DNA from: Fagopyrum homotropicum
Lineage: Eukaryota > Streptophyta > Magnoliopsida > Caryophyllales > Polygonaceae
Length of the DNA stretch: 64,000 bases
Assembly (NCBI GenBank): GCA_033239125.1
Contig: BSWB01000005.1
Location: forward strand, 104,524,494 to 104,588,493
Direction of reading: 5' to 3'
This document shows positions 24,656 to 35,759 of this stretch, one piece after another. Position 1 is the first letter of the stretch; each line of letters starts with the position of its first letter. The notes under the pieces were generated by a model, which was not told the origin of the DNA, ran no database searches, and worked only from the letters and a program-made list of their open reading frames with translations. A program made the position numbers and the translations under genes.

Positions 24656-27200
24656 ATGGACACTACTCTACCGGAAACGCAAGCGTGTCGCCGTTTGGAA
24701 TTTGAGCAAGATGAAGAAGATCCTAGCATAGACGATGAAAGGACGGAACCGCTTCATTCAAAGATACCTAAGGAGGTTATTCCAAAAATTGGTATGAAAT
24801 TTGAAACCGAAAATGAGGCTTATGAGTTCTACAATGCTTATGCTTTGATGATTGGCTTCTTTGTCAGAAGAAGCACAGCGCACGCACCAAATGGGATCTT
24901 TATAGATAGACTATTTGTGTGTTCTTGCGAAGGTAAAAGAGGACAAGATAAAAGGGATGATGTTTATAAATCCCACCGACCAGAGACACGATTCGGTTGT
25001 TTGGCTAGGATGAAAATTAGTTGTCGCTATACAAAAAAAAATACAAGCTGTCAAGTTCTCCCCCGAGCATAACCACTATTTGGCAAGTCCAAGAAAGGCT
25101 CATTTATTTAGATCACATCAGAAAATATCAGCATCTCAAGCATTGCAAGTTGACATGGCTGATAGTTCAGGTATTGCTCCCAAAAATGCTTTCGAATTAA
25201 TGGCTAGAGAAGTAGGAGGTCGTGAAAATCTTGGATTTGCTCATTTTGATTACAAGAATTATTTACGCACTAAGCGTAGTTTAGAAATGAAATTTGGTGA
25301 TACTGGTGGCGTTCTTGAATAGAAAATAGAAGATCCTAATTTCTTTTATGCTATTCAAGTGGATGAAGATGATTTGATAACTAATATCTTTTGGGTTGAT
25401 GCAATCATGATAGCTGACTATGAGGATTTTGGTGATGTGATTTGCTTTGATACCACATACCGCAATCATAAGGATGGTCGACCAATTGCTTTATTTGTTG
25501 GAGTAAATCACCATAAGCAAACTACAATCTTTGGTGTTGCATTACTATATGATGAGACAGGAGAGTCATTCATTTGGTTGTTTGACACATTTTCAAGGAC
25601 AATGGGTGGAAAAACACCTAAGACAATGTTGACTGATCAAGATGCTGCCATGTCGAAAGCGCTTACATTGCAATGGCCAAGGACTCGTCACCGACTTTGT
25701 ATTTGACACATTTTTCAAAATGCAGCAATGCACTTGAAAAGTGTTTTTGAAAGGTATAAAGATTTCTCAAGAGATTTCAGTAACTGTATTTATGATTACG
25801 AAGACGATGAGGAATTTTTGGATGCTTGGAGCAAAATGCTTGACAAATATGAATTGCAAGATAATGATTGGTTAAAGAGGATGTTCAATATCAGAGAGAA
25901 GTGGGCATTAGTTTATGGAGAGATATGTTTTGTGCAGATATGACTACTACGCAACGAAGTGAAAGCATGAATAACCTCATCAAGCACTATGTGAGCTATA
26001 AACATGACTTGAGAAGATTTTTTGAACACTTCCAGCGGCTACTTAATGATCGTCGTTATGATGAGATGGTTGCAGATTTTAAGGCTAGCCAAAGTAGAAT
26101 AGTGTTGGCTTTTCCTGTAGCAATTTTGAAAAATGCTGCAAGTGTCTATACGCCTAAGGTTTACTTGTTGTTTCAGGAAGAACTATGTAAATCTTATGAT
26201 TGTCATCTTGAATTTTGTGGTGAGATGGAAGCACTCATGAAATATGAGATCACACCTCATGGAAAGCAGCACACTTATATTGTCTCTTTTGATGACACAC
26301 AAAAATCTGTGACTTGCAATTGTCGGAAGTTTGAGTTTGTTGGCCTTTTATGTAGGCATATCCTCAAGGTTTTCTCCTTTAGAGATGTTATAGAAGTTCC
26401 AAGCAAGTATATTTTGAAGAGATGGTCTAAAAGCGCTAAAAGGAAGAGCAATGAAGGTGTAACAATTGATGTTGATCCTAAAACAGCAGTAGGAATGCGT
26501 TATAAAGACTTATGTCGTATATATACTCGTTTGTTCACAAGGGCTGCAGAGAATGAAGATGAATACTCCAATGTGAGAGAGATCCTTCTTAACTCGCTAA
26601 AAGAACTTGATTTAAGCTCAAATGAAAGGCAGTGCAATCTAGCTCACAGAACTGTAAGATTGCAGAAACTGATGCAGGAGGTGACATGCTTGGAGAGAAG
26701 AATGAAAAAGTGAAGAAAGCTGGAGAGTATAAATTAAAGCCAAAGGCTAGAGGTTGATCAAGCAAAAGATTGGTAGGTGCTCTTGAAAAAAACAAAAATA
26801 AAAGCAAAAACAAAAAGTCTAAGCATACTGCTACACTTGATTCTTCTATTGCAAAGGTATTATGATAGTCTATAATAATTTTACATTCTCAAACTAGTAA
26901 GCATATATACTGTTATAATTAACTTATTAATTGCAGGAGAATCAAACAGTTTTTGATGGAAATGCTTCACAACAACTAGTTGGATTTGCTTTACAACATC
27001 CAGCCGGTTTCATTAATCCATTTTATCCATCTGCATACAATTTTTCTACACCTTCTGAACATGAACGGGGTAACATGTATATTAATTCAGTACATGTTCA
27101 ACCCAATCATCATTTTCAGCCTAGTAATATGGCATTATTGAGTAGTATCGGATTTCCTCAAGTGATCATTAAACAAACATACATGTTTTTCTCTAGCTAA
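24656..27200 (+). pseudogene. FAR1/FHY3-type MULE transposase pseudogene
   Basis: MULE transposases of the group that gave rise to the FHY3/FAR1 transcription factors. The frame starts MDTTLPETQ at 24656. It carries the FAR1 zinc-finger region (FETENEAYEFYNAYA, LFVCSCEG, RFGCLARM, PEHNHYL), the DDE-type core (VICFDTTYR at about 25438, KTMLTDQDAAM at about 25625), TTTQRSESMNN, and a SWIM finger (CNCRKFEFVGLLCRH, about 26310). Lesions: a shift at an A9 run (25033-25041), stop TAG at 25320, stop TGA at 25704 in place of a conserved Trp, a shift near 25918, and a stop at 26711. A final exon (26938-27190, after a tgcag acceptor) adds a Gln/Pro/Asn-rich tail. At least five lesions rule out function. 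Confidence 0.85.
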
Positions 27201-27693
27201 TGGGTGTTGTGATCTCTAGCTAATGGGTATTGTGAACTCATGTTTATTGTAGGTTTATCCCCAATGATGATATCAGCAATCAACAGACGTGTTTTTCTCA
27301 TTGAGCTGAGAAGATTTATGACAAAAAGAAGAGATAGCACAATAAGCTCATTTAGGAAATACTATGTTTCTCTTGTTAACAATCTCTTCTGACACTAATT
27401 TCATGCATCTTCAGCCACTTGAACCCCTTTACTTTCTGGAGATTCCTATTCAGCTGACACAATTATACCCTTTTGGTGGGTTCACACTTCTACTGCCAAC
27501 CTTAGTTATATATTTGAAGAGTTGCCTTTAATTTCCACATTCTTAGCAAGCAATTGCTATATTGATCTATTCCATTTCTACAGATTTATGTGAATCATAA
27601 GCTCATAAGGTTTGATACAACAATCTGTTTCATGTGCATAAGGAATGCCATAACCATCAAAACATGGGTGTAAGAATAAACCAAAATTTATAT

Positions 27694-27763
27694 AGCCAAT
27701 GTGGGATTTGAACCCATATCTTTGTGCATAAGCACATTGCTCTACCAATTGAGCTAAAAGGCT
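27694..27763 (-). ncRNA. tRNA-like sequence (pseudo-tRNA or tRNA-derived SINE head)
   Basis: The minus strand shows a D-arm/A-box tagctcaattggtagagc and a T-arm/B-box gggttcaaatccc, both well formed. The anticodon arm (tgtgc-ttat-gcaca) can only form a short loop or a 4-bp stem with a 6-nt loop, and the acceptor stem pairs in four positions at best. A normal tRNA is therefore unlikely. The body could be a SINE running towards 27590, but no clear tail or target duplication was found. It sits inside the MULE. Confidence 0.55.
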
Positions 27764-27927
27764 AGAAAGGCTCACAAAAAAAGAAGAAATGACAAGTCTT
27801 TGTCAACTCAATGACATAGGACAATAAACCATTATACAACAATGCAGAGAATGAAATCAGCAAAAAATTGACCAAATTTCACACCATTCCAGGAGGAAGA
27901 AAAGTGAAAACAAAAAGCAGCAAGAAC

Positions 27928-28151
27928 AAGTTCATATATGAAATCAGGAAAATTCTGACCATAATTACACACAATTCCACAAAAGGCAAGGAAACAAACT
28001 AATGTAAAGTGAAAACAGAAAGCAGCAAACAACTGACTTGAAAGTAGCAAGAATAACTGACCTGTTCTCATGTAAAGTGAAAACAGAAAGCATGAACAAC
28101 TTCATATACGAAATCAGCAAAATTCTGACCAAAATTACACACAATTCCACC
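27928..28151. repeat. ~171-bp imperfect direct repeat near the MULE right end
   Basis: The block from ttcatatatgaaatcag to acacacaattccac occurs at 27928-27980 and 28099-28151. Between them aatgtaaagtgaaaacagaa occurs twice. Confidence 0.7.
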
Positions 28152-29680
28152 TCTTGTCGCCAACTGATCTGACTTGATCAATACCTAAATGTGATTTTGA
28201 GTTCAGAAGCAATTAAAAATCCAATCTCTAATTCAGTCCCAATTCAAACCCTAGTTTACAATTCAAAATCTTAACAAGGATATCAACCCTTAATTGGACC
28301 CTAGTTTTATCCAATATCATAAATATTTTGTGAATGAGAAGAGTAACCTGTCAAATTCAAGCTTCTTCGCGCCGAGTACGGGTGCTTCGTTCTCAAAGGT
28401 AGAATTCTCGTTGTCGTCAACTTCGTGTGCAAGGAGGAAGGAGATGGAAGTGCGACCGGATTAGGAGCCTGATTTTATGTAAGGGCTTTAGGTTACTACT
28501 CGGTACATCTCACCGGGGGTGGAAGGAGAAGTTGAATTTCTCTTTCTTGTACGATAGAAAGATGGAGGGAGGAGTTGCAGACCTTGTGTAAGGTTAGGAA
28601 AGTTAAGTTATTTTGTTTTCAATTTCAATTTAACAACATATATTTTTATATAATTTAAAGATAAATATATAGCATCCACGTGGCAGTATATTATTGGAGA
28701 CATAGGGTGAGTTACATATATTTGGCTCAGAAGATCCTGACTGCTATAAAAGTGATAAAAATCCAACGCAATTTCTGACTTGGCCTGGCCCGGTCGCCCT
28801 ACGCGACTGGCGCTTCAAATGGCGAAATGCAGCTAGGATCTTGAATTTCAATGCATGTCGACTAGGGTGTAAATGGATTGGGAATTTTTCGAAATTTACG
28901 GGTACTATTCGTCACGGGATGGGGATAGGGATGTTAAACGGGACGGGGGACGGAGACGGGATGGATTAAAATTTGATTCCTCGTTTGGTAATGAGGATGG
29001 GGACGAAGATAGGGGTATTTGCCCCGTCCTCCGATCCCGATCCCGTCGGATTTCCCGACAGGGAATTGTGTTTATATTCAAAAATTGCGTTTTTGATGAA
29101 ATGGGTCATTTTCACTATAACACTATCTATTTTGGCCCCCACCTTTTTCAACTTTGTAAATTAGGCCCCAAAAGGTCATCATTGCTTGTATTTAATTTGT
29201 GTAATATTTTCGCAAATAATGTGTAAAATGGAGAAAGTAGAATGGTGCAGTCGGTTGAAGTGACTCCTCTGCAAACAAATTATGAACTTTTATTTCCCTC
29301 CAAAAATGAAGTTTTTCTGCAACAAATGACATTTCTTCCCTTTTCGAATCATCCTTCCTACAAAAATGGGCCTTCTTCTTTCATACATAAAAACTGTATT
29401 CTTCTTCGTTGATTGAAACTGGCATATTTGAAGATAAAAGGAGGTTCCACCTGCGATTGAGTAAGGTTATTGTTTGTCCGGGTTTAACGGAATAATATTT
29501 GTTGTATATATTTGAGTCTCTTCTTTTCATGTGCATGAAGCTTGAACACATTTTAGGCAAGGTTGACATAAACAATTGGGTAAGTTGTGTACGGGTATTT
29601 TCATGTACCCAACATTTTATTTCATGTATGGACACTGTACATGTATGGCGACTTGCTTTTGGGTATGGTAGTACTAACAC

Positions 29681-30543
29681 TTGTTGGGTAGGTACTTCTT
29701 GGGTAGCTACTTGTTTGTTCATAAATGTACTTACACATGCAACATTTTGTTTTTATGTATGGATACTATACAATTTGCAGTTTATTCTGGGGAAGATTGG
29801 GTCAGTTTGGATGGAATTTGGAGTTATGTTGGGAAAATCCAAAGCAAACTCATAATTATGAGACAATGGACAACAATAGATGCGTTGAAAGGGTTAATTG
29901 CATCAAAATTTAATTTGGCAATGAAAAAACATAATCTTGTATTAACGTACAAAAATAGTATCAATGAATCTTTACAACCTTACACCATTGATAGTTGGGA
30001 AGATTTTGAAGCATTTGTGGAGGCAAACAGGGTAGATAGTGTGTCTTGGAGTATCCCATTGTGTGTTACAATGGAAGAACAACAAAATTTAGGGGTATCA
30101 ATACTCAATGGGAATGAGGGGGTAAGTTCAAGCATAGTGGTTTACGATGAGCGAGTTACAAGGGCAAGAATTCATGAGGACGCATCAAGGTATGAATGTT
30201 CACAGCCTACTTTGATTAATGAGTCAGTGGCCGGGCTCCAACAAAGGTGGGCGCTTGAGGTTGATCAGACTTATAAGAGTAAGAAGGATTTAAAGGTTGT
30301 TTTGTGTCTGAATGCCATTTACCAGTGTTTTGAGTACAAGATAAAAAAAAAATCAAAAAAACATGTTGTGGTTGCTAAATGTGACGAAAGTACATGCAAA
30401 TAAAAAGTTTGTTTCTCTATTTTAGGCAAGTCTCAACATTTCACCATCACACATTACAACAATGACCACACTTGTTCTTTTGAAAGTAGAAGGCGCAATC
30501 GTAGGAACCCGTCTGCACACGTACTTGCGCATCTATTGCGTGA
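29681..30543 (+). pseudogene. MuDR-type transposase N-terminal fragment
   Basis: The frame 29681-30403 ends in a MuDR-family N-terminal domain: FEAFVEAN, EVDQTYKSKKDLKVVLCLNA, FEYKIKKKSKKHVVVAKCD. A TAA at 30401-30403 stands where the family has a Trp after Cys-Lys. The same frame then continues with GKSQHFTITHYNNDHTCSFE and RNPSAHVLAHLL to about 30540. The DDE catalytic core and zinc knuckle are missing. It is either a gene fragment captured by the hAT element or the rump of a MULE that landed in it. Sequence 5' of about 29770 is probably not coding. Confidence 0.75.
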
Positions 30544-30544
30544 T

Positions 30545-31317
30545 CAGTAAGTAATTTTATATTGAAAGTGTTGGCATGGTTTGTGTATATAGTATGTAAT
30601 TTAGGGTTTGTGTGGGTAATTTACGGTTTTGTGTATACAGTTTGAATGTTTTGCGTATACATGTATGTAATTTAGTGTTTCTGCGGGTTACAACTTCTTA
30701 TTTCTCTATTTTTGTTTTCTTTATTCACAAAAAAATAGCTTTTATTGCCAACTCACAACCGCTACCTTGACATATCTTAAGTGTCCATACCCAATATAAT
30801 ATTTACACACATGAAAAGCTACACAAAATTCACGCCTTCAAACCAAAGTTATGAAGAACATAACCAACAATTGCGCAATAATTTACAAACCCACAAGCGA
30901 TAAAACATACTCAAAACAAATCTGAAAAAACATACTCAACACAGTTTCATAATAACGCGAAAATGTAAGTAATACATAAAAGTTTACTTCCACAACTTCC
31001 TACAAACAATAGCACCTAATAGTGATCCAACAAAGGCTACCCCCAAGAGTTGAATCTCTAAGGAGAAGTCATTACAAAGGGAGCGTTCTCATTATCTAAA
31101 TTCTCATTCTCTAGTTTTTCAACTGGTCTACTTAAGATAGAAATACTCTCATCTTTGTCTCTAATTATGGACTGCAATTGCGAAATTTTTTCATCCAAAC
31201 TTCTATTCTCGTCCTTCAACTCTTTCACAAACTCCTTTATCATCATCGTTGTTACGAGATTAGTATCTACAACTATATGAGCAAGTCTTTCTTCATCAAG
31301 TTCATCCCTGGTTATGG
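30545..31317. other. Gap with one doubtful minus-strand frame
   Basis: A 62-codon minus-strand frame (31058-31246) reads as a short coiled coil rich in Lys/Glu/Leu (KELKDENRSLDEKISQLQS). It has no family match that I recognise. It could be the tail of a MULE accessory frame. The rest is AT-rich with nothing seen. Confidence 0.3.
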
Positions 31318-33276
31318 TGATAACATGAATTATAGTCTATATTTTAGAACTTATTTAGACGTTTTATCTTCAATAATCTGCATGTTTGGATGTATATTTT
31401 GTGATTATATTGTCGTTTCATCTACCTTTACGGGAATCGAGGTCTACACCAAGTTTCGTTGTAATCGTAGATAAAATGGCACATTTTGGACTAAAATGGA
31501 GCTAAAGGAGCTAAGGAGTCATTGGAGCTACATTCTGGAGCTTAAGGAAGAAACCAGGAAGCTTCGAATTAATAAAGAAGATTTACTTTGGACCAGATTT
31601 GAGAGATTTCACATTCAGCTGAGATTCACCTCGGTCAGCTACAGTCTCACCTCGACCGAGGTGATCTTGAGGAGCGCTCCGACCGAGGTGATCTTGAGGA
31701 GCGCTCCGACCGAGGCGAATATCCTGACACGGCGAGATATATTTTATTTGGCTGAAATCTTTTATTTTTGGAAAGAGAGATCTTATATTTTTGGTCTGGA
31801 TTTGTGGAAGGAAGATCATATATTTGGGAGATCTATTTTAGAGATAAGATATATTTTTATTAGGAAATTATCTTTTAAGATATTTCCTATAAAATTATCT
31901 TAAGAAGATATTTATTTTAGGAGATAAGATATATTTTTATTAGGAAATTATCTTTTAAGATATTTCCTATAAAATTATCTTAAGAAGATATTTATTTTAG
32001 GAGATATGAATATATTTTATAGGAAATTATCTTTTTAAGATATTTTATCTTTGGAAGATAATTCTTCTATATAAAGAGTTGGATTTTCTACAATTCAACC
32101 ATATTCGGATCACCCATGCTTAGAGGCTGAGAATACCCAGCAAAGAGAGGATTTTTTGGAAGCTTTGAAGGAAGGAAGGAAGATTAAAGATCAATCAAGG
32201 AAGTTCATAGCTTGTTATAGCTTTTTAAGGGGATTTGTAAGACTTTCTTAGATTCCCTTTTGTTTGATTGTCTTGTTGGATTTGTGATCCAAGGAACGCT
32301 GATTTGTTTGATATTTGATTCAGTTATTGAAGCCTTGTTCTTAAGGTTTTTGTGTTCAAATATTCATTCGCTTCCCATATATTTGATTATTTCTTTCATG
32401 ATGATGAGTGGCTAATTTTCTTGTGCGATTCTAGGGTGATTGGCTGAAGGTTGTGGGAAAAATAATGATAGAATAATCTTAATCCCAGTAGGACCTTGAA
32501 AGCTCGAGTCTTTATCCTTAACCCTAGAACATCTCGTTTAGTCGACGAACATCTCGGCCGCGGTGGAACTTGACTGACCGAGGTGACTTATTTGATCCGT
32601 AACTGAGAGTTAAGTGTTAGAGTTTGCCAAATCCTATTCTTATTATACTTTTCTGGTTCAATGCAAGCTTAGGATGAGACTTACCCGATAATTCCTTAGT
32701 TTGTTTACCCAAGATCATAAGTGTAGGTAATAAAGGTTTATCCTTTATTGGGGTTTGAGTGTGCCTTCATTCCATCTTTATGAGTTAGCTTGAGACTTAC
32801 CCGGTAAAGGTTGATTCTATTCCCTTAGTTGGTGTGTTGGTTTGAGATTATAATTCCTTTCCTTAGTACCTTGAGACTTACCCGGTAATAGGTTCTTTGG
32901 TTTGGGGTTGTGAGTAGTGAGACTTACCTAGTGATCTACTCCGCTTTAGTAACATCTTCCCTTTGCAAAACCTCAGCTTTGTCCGCTTATCTTGAGATCT
33001 TGAGTTGGAACCACAACTAGATGCTTTAATCCCTAGAATTTGCATATTTCCATTAATTGACTTTATTATCATCTTTGATTACTTTAATCGCTTTTTGTGG
33101 TTATTAGTTACATTGACAACCTATACTTGCTTTGTTTCACCTAAGTCCCTGTGATCGACCCCTGAAATTCTTGCTTTTATTACAATTGACACGTACACTG
33201 CGGGTTCGCATCCTTGTTTTAAGCATACTTCTTGGGTTATAAATTTAAAGCTTGCACACACCATTTGGAGCGAACA
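31318..33276 (+). repeat. LTR of the truncated Athila/Tat-like element
   Basis: TG...CA ends. U3 has a 27-bp repeat with the word cacctcgaccgaggtg (31648-31715). It also has three 80-bp AT-rich repeats and a TATA-like tctatataaag at about 32068. The leader side carries four gagacttaccc motifs (about 32674-32935) and the gtacactgcgggttcgc block (33193-33209) shared with other LTRs in the window. Confidence 0.75.
31841..32055 (+). repeat. 80-bp tandem repeats in U3
   Basis: Units 31841-31920 and 31921-32000 are identical over 80 bp, and a diverged partial third follows to about 32055. Each contains an inverted ggaaattatc/agatatttcc pair. They end just upstream of the TATA-like sequence. Confidence 0.9.
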
Positions 33277-33282
33277 AGTTTT

Positions 33283-33300
33283 TGGCGCCGTTGCTGGGGA
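33283..33300 (+). promoter_or_regulatory. Primer-binding site, tRNA-Asp type
   Basis: tggcgccgttgctgggga matches the complement of the plant tRNA-Asp 3' end with one mismatch (c to t). Confidence 0.85.
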
Positions 33301-33481
33301 CTTGGTCTAGACCAAGCCGGTTGCGGTTATCTTTTGGGGCAATTGCCCTTGTTGCTATTAACCATTCTACTTGAGTGTTCTTGCAGATTTGTGTTCTTAG
33401 GTACATACAAAGTTCTCAACGGAACAGAGTTTCGCCAAAGAACAAGTTTTCCTATGAGTTTTGTAGTTTTCAGGATATTCG

Positions 33482-34309
33482 ATGACTATATTTGATCCGG
33501 CCTGGATAGCAAGACAAAGTGCTAGGGCGGACCGTTATGAATACTTGGAAGAAAAATACTCCTTTTATTGGTTTAACAATGAAAGGGCAAGAGAAAAGGC
33601 CATTGAGAAGGAGCTTGCGATATGGGATGAGATGAATGTCCCTAGAAAGATTTATGAGCAACCTCTTGAAGATTCGCTTGAATCAAGATGGGAGAAGTTG
33701 ATGAAGAAGGTGGAGGAGCTCAAGAAAAGCACCCTATCTTATGCTAAGCCGAAAGAGGAGCATAAGGAAGTATTGCAAGTTTCAAGCATTCCTCCAATCG
33801 AACTGGAAGTTTCTCCTGAAACTTTTGAGGAAGAGGAAGATGTGGAAGATCTTGATCCAACTGTTGAGACTTCGGCCAGGGTGAAAGAGCGATCGGCCAA
33901 GGTGAAAGAAAGATCAGCTGAGTTGGGAGAGATTTCATGTGTGGATTATCAACCTAACATGAAACTTGTCCCAAGCCTTGGAGAACTTTATAAGGTGCCT
34001 TCTCTTACTCCCTTTGAAATTCCTACTAAAGTTCTAGAATTCTTTAGGGATGCACCAAAGAGTTGGAGGTCTCTTCCGAAAGAACCTCCTAAGATCAAAA
34101 TGAAACATCCCTTGAATTTGCTGGAAGAAGATACTGCTTGGACTGAAAGGAGCGGAGTTAACAAGCACTTCACCGCTAAGGCAACGAAGTGTTATTTATT
34201 CAAGTATGGGGTCATTCAGATGACAAAGACCTTGTACTATCCCCAAAATGGAGATGGTAAAGCTACTAGGATTCTCGAGAAGCTATTTTCTCGATCAAGG
34301 AAAGGATGA
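33482..34309 (+). CDS. Unrecognised 275-aa retroelement frame after the primer site
   Basis: I do not recognise the family. The frame begins MTIFDPAWIARQSARADRYE and is Lys/Glu-rich with likely coiled coil over residues 15-85. An acidic stretch lies near 115-125 (EEEEDVEDLD). After it, VKERSAKVKERSAE is a small internal repeat that overlaps the element's ctcgaccgag-type DNA word. No CCHC knuckle, protease or GAG motif is visible. It sits where GAG should start, after ttttcag, which could be a splice acceptor. A similar W-x-x-R-x-x-A-x-R-x-x-E-Y start occurs at 63791. It could be a non-canonical leader protein of non-autonomous elements, or chance. The frame is intact to 34309. Confidence 0.4.
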   Translation: MTIFDPAWIARQSARADRYEYLEEKYSFYWFNNERAREKAIEKELAIWDEMNVPRKIYEQPLEDSLESRWEKLMKKVEELKKSTLSYAKPKEEHKEVLQVSSIPPIELEVSPETFEEEEDVEDLDPTVETSARVKERSAKVKERSAELGEISCVDYQPNMKLVPSLGELYKVPSLTPFEIPTKVLEFFRDAPKSWRSLPKEPPKIKMKHPLNLLEEDTAWTERSGVNKHFTAKATKCYLFKYGVIQMTKTLYYPQNGDGKATRILEKLFSRSRKG

Positions 34310-35308
34310 GACGCAAGGATAGATTATGTCCCATTGAAGTGCAGGAAAGCTAGAAGGATTCCGGTGAGAATCAAACCGTACAAGTTTGTATGTGGGAGAT
34401 CTTACCATTTGCCGGTGAAATTAGGAACCAGAACCTTTTTGGAAGAGTTTTATGATGGATGTGATGAGCACTCCAAGGTGTTCGAGGTACATTAAGTAAT
34501 TCTATGGAGATAGGTTCAGCTAGCGACCTTAAACCAAGCGCTTCTTGGGAGGCAACTCAAGACAGAAACCAGGTACCCTTTAAGGAAGGAATACAACCCA
34601 AGAGCAACACTAGAAGGACAGAAGTTCGAAAAATTGAGAGGATGGAGCTTGACTGAGACACATCTCGGGTTCAGTCACAAGACCTCGACCGAGATGTTCT
34701 TCGCCAACCGAGACGGTCTTATCTGGAGTTGTTTCTTATTTCTTTATGTAGTTCAGCTATGTCCGGTGAGTTTCTTGTTTTCCTTGACTCTTATTTTGAC
34801 CCATTGGGACAATGTGTCCCAAGTATGGGGTATTTGGATGTATTCATATGACCTATGTGTATGCTTGTATGACTCGGTTCGGATATTTATGATTTTCTTT
34901 ATGCTCTATGTGTTTATCTGAGACTACATGCATGCATACAGGTTAATTGATTGAGAAAAACGTCAAAAACTAGTTAAGAAAATAAAAATTTATGACCTCG
35001 ACCGAAGTGACTCTGACCAATCGAGGTACAATACCTCGGTTGACTTAGAACATCTCGACCGAGATGGTTTAACTGAAACAGTTTTCAAAACGATTTTTGT
35101 GCTTCTTATCTGGATATGACCTCAGTGAAGATTTTGTTTGCAGACTCGTTTTGAAATCTTTATATGTTTGAAAGGTTTTATGATATGTTTAAGTTGCTAA
35201 GTGCTTTGTTTGAAAATTTGGCATGTTTAATACTTTGTTTTTATCCAAATTATGTTGAATTTGAAGGTTGACACCACATGATGAGTTCTATCACTTTCTT
35301 CCTGGGAT

Positions 35309-35556
35309 GATTAAGGCAATTCATTCTCTTCTCTTCTTCTTCTTGATCATGCTTAGCCCCTCATATACATATTTACCTCCCTTTACCTATTCGGAAATTT
35401 GGAAGCAAGCAAGTGAAAAGCAAGTGAAAGAAAAGTTGAGATTTTGGCTGGAAGTTAGAAAGAAACAAATAGGTTTGGGGAAGTCAATCATGATGATGAT
35501 TAAGGCAATTCATTCTCTTCTCTTCTTCTTCTTCTTGATCATGCTTAGCCCCTCAT
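35309..35556 (+). repeat. 55-bp direct repeat at the 3' end of the truncated retroelement
   Basis: attaaggcaattcattctct through gcttagcccctcat occurs at 35309-35362 and again at 35500-35556 (one extra CTT unit). Confidence 0.85.
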
Positions 35557-35590
35557 TCTGAAGATACCCAATGACTCTGAAGTAACAAAT

Positions 35591-35757
35591 GAGATACCCA
35601 ATAAACATGAAAAATACTAACTCATCATATATCATCATACCCAATGACTTTGAAATAACAAATGACTCCAAAACCACATACACAAATGACTCCAAAAATA
35701 ATATATTCAGTAACAAATGAGATATCCAATAAACATGAAAAATACTAACTCATCATA
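35591..35757. repeat. 127-bp-period direct repeat
   Basis: gagatacccaataaacatga followed by aaaatactaactcatcatat occurs at 35591 and 35718, with shorter cccaatgact and aacaaatgact words between them. Confidence 0.75.
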
Positions 35758-35759
35758 TC

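Larger units (their letters stand above)
22513..28773 (+). mobile_element. FAR1-type Mutator-like element (MULE), interrupted by a Harbinger
   Basis: The left end, read as 22515-22560 plus 24234-24270 after removing the Harbinger insertion, resembles the reverse complement of 28691-28773. Shared blocks in order are ggat, tata-gcagt, gatc-tctga, tatgtaac and tgtctccaataa. The arms are about 75 bp and perhaps 70% alike. Inside is a FAR1-like transposase pseudogene in the expected place. No 9-bp target duplication was recognised, so the outer limits are approximate. The left end lies only about 100 bp upstream of the phosphatase start codon. Confidence 0.6.
31318..35362 (+). mobile_element. Truncated non-autonomous Athila/Tat-like retroelement (LTR plus partial interior)
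   Basis: A 1.96-kb LTR starts TGATAACATGAATTATAG and ends GCGAACA, and is followed by a tRNA-Asp primer site. A 275-codon frame and a stretch resembling the end of Athila integrase (FVCGRSYHLPVKL near 34390; compare VYGKSCHLPVKM in the Athila copy here) follow. Near 35310 the sequence aligns with Athila 3' non-coding DNA (gattaaggcaattcat; reverse of about 50810-50830). There is no GAG, RT or 3' LTR, so the copy is truncated within the hAT element. Confidence 0.65.

Noticed and set aside
24656..26713. An intact FAR1-related transcription factor gene with introns
   Set aside because: Two in-frame stops and two single-base shifts lie within conserved coding blocks and cannot be removed by plausible introns.
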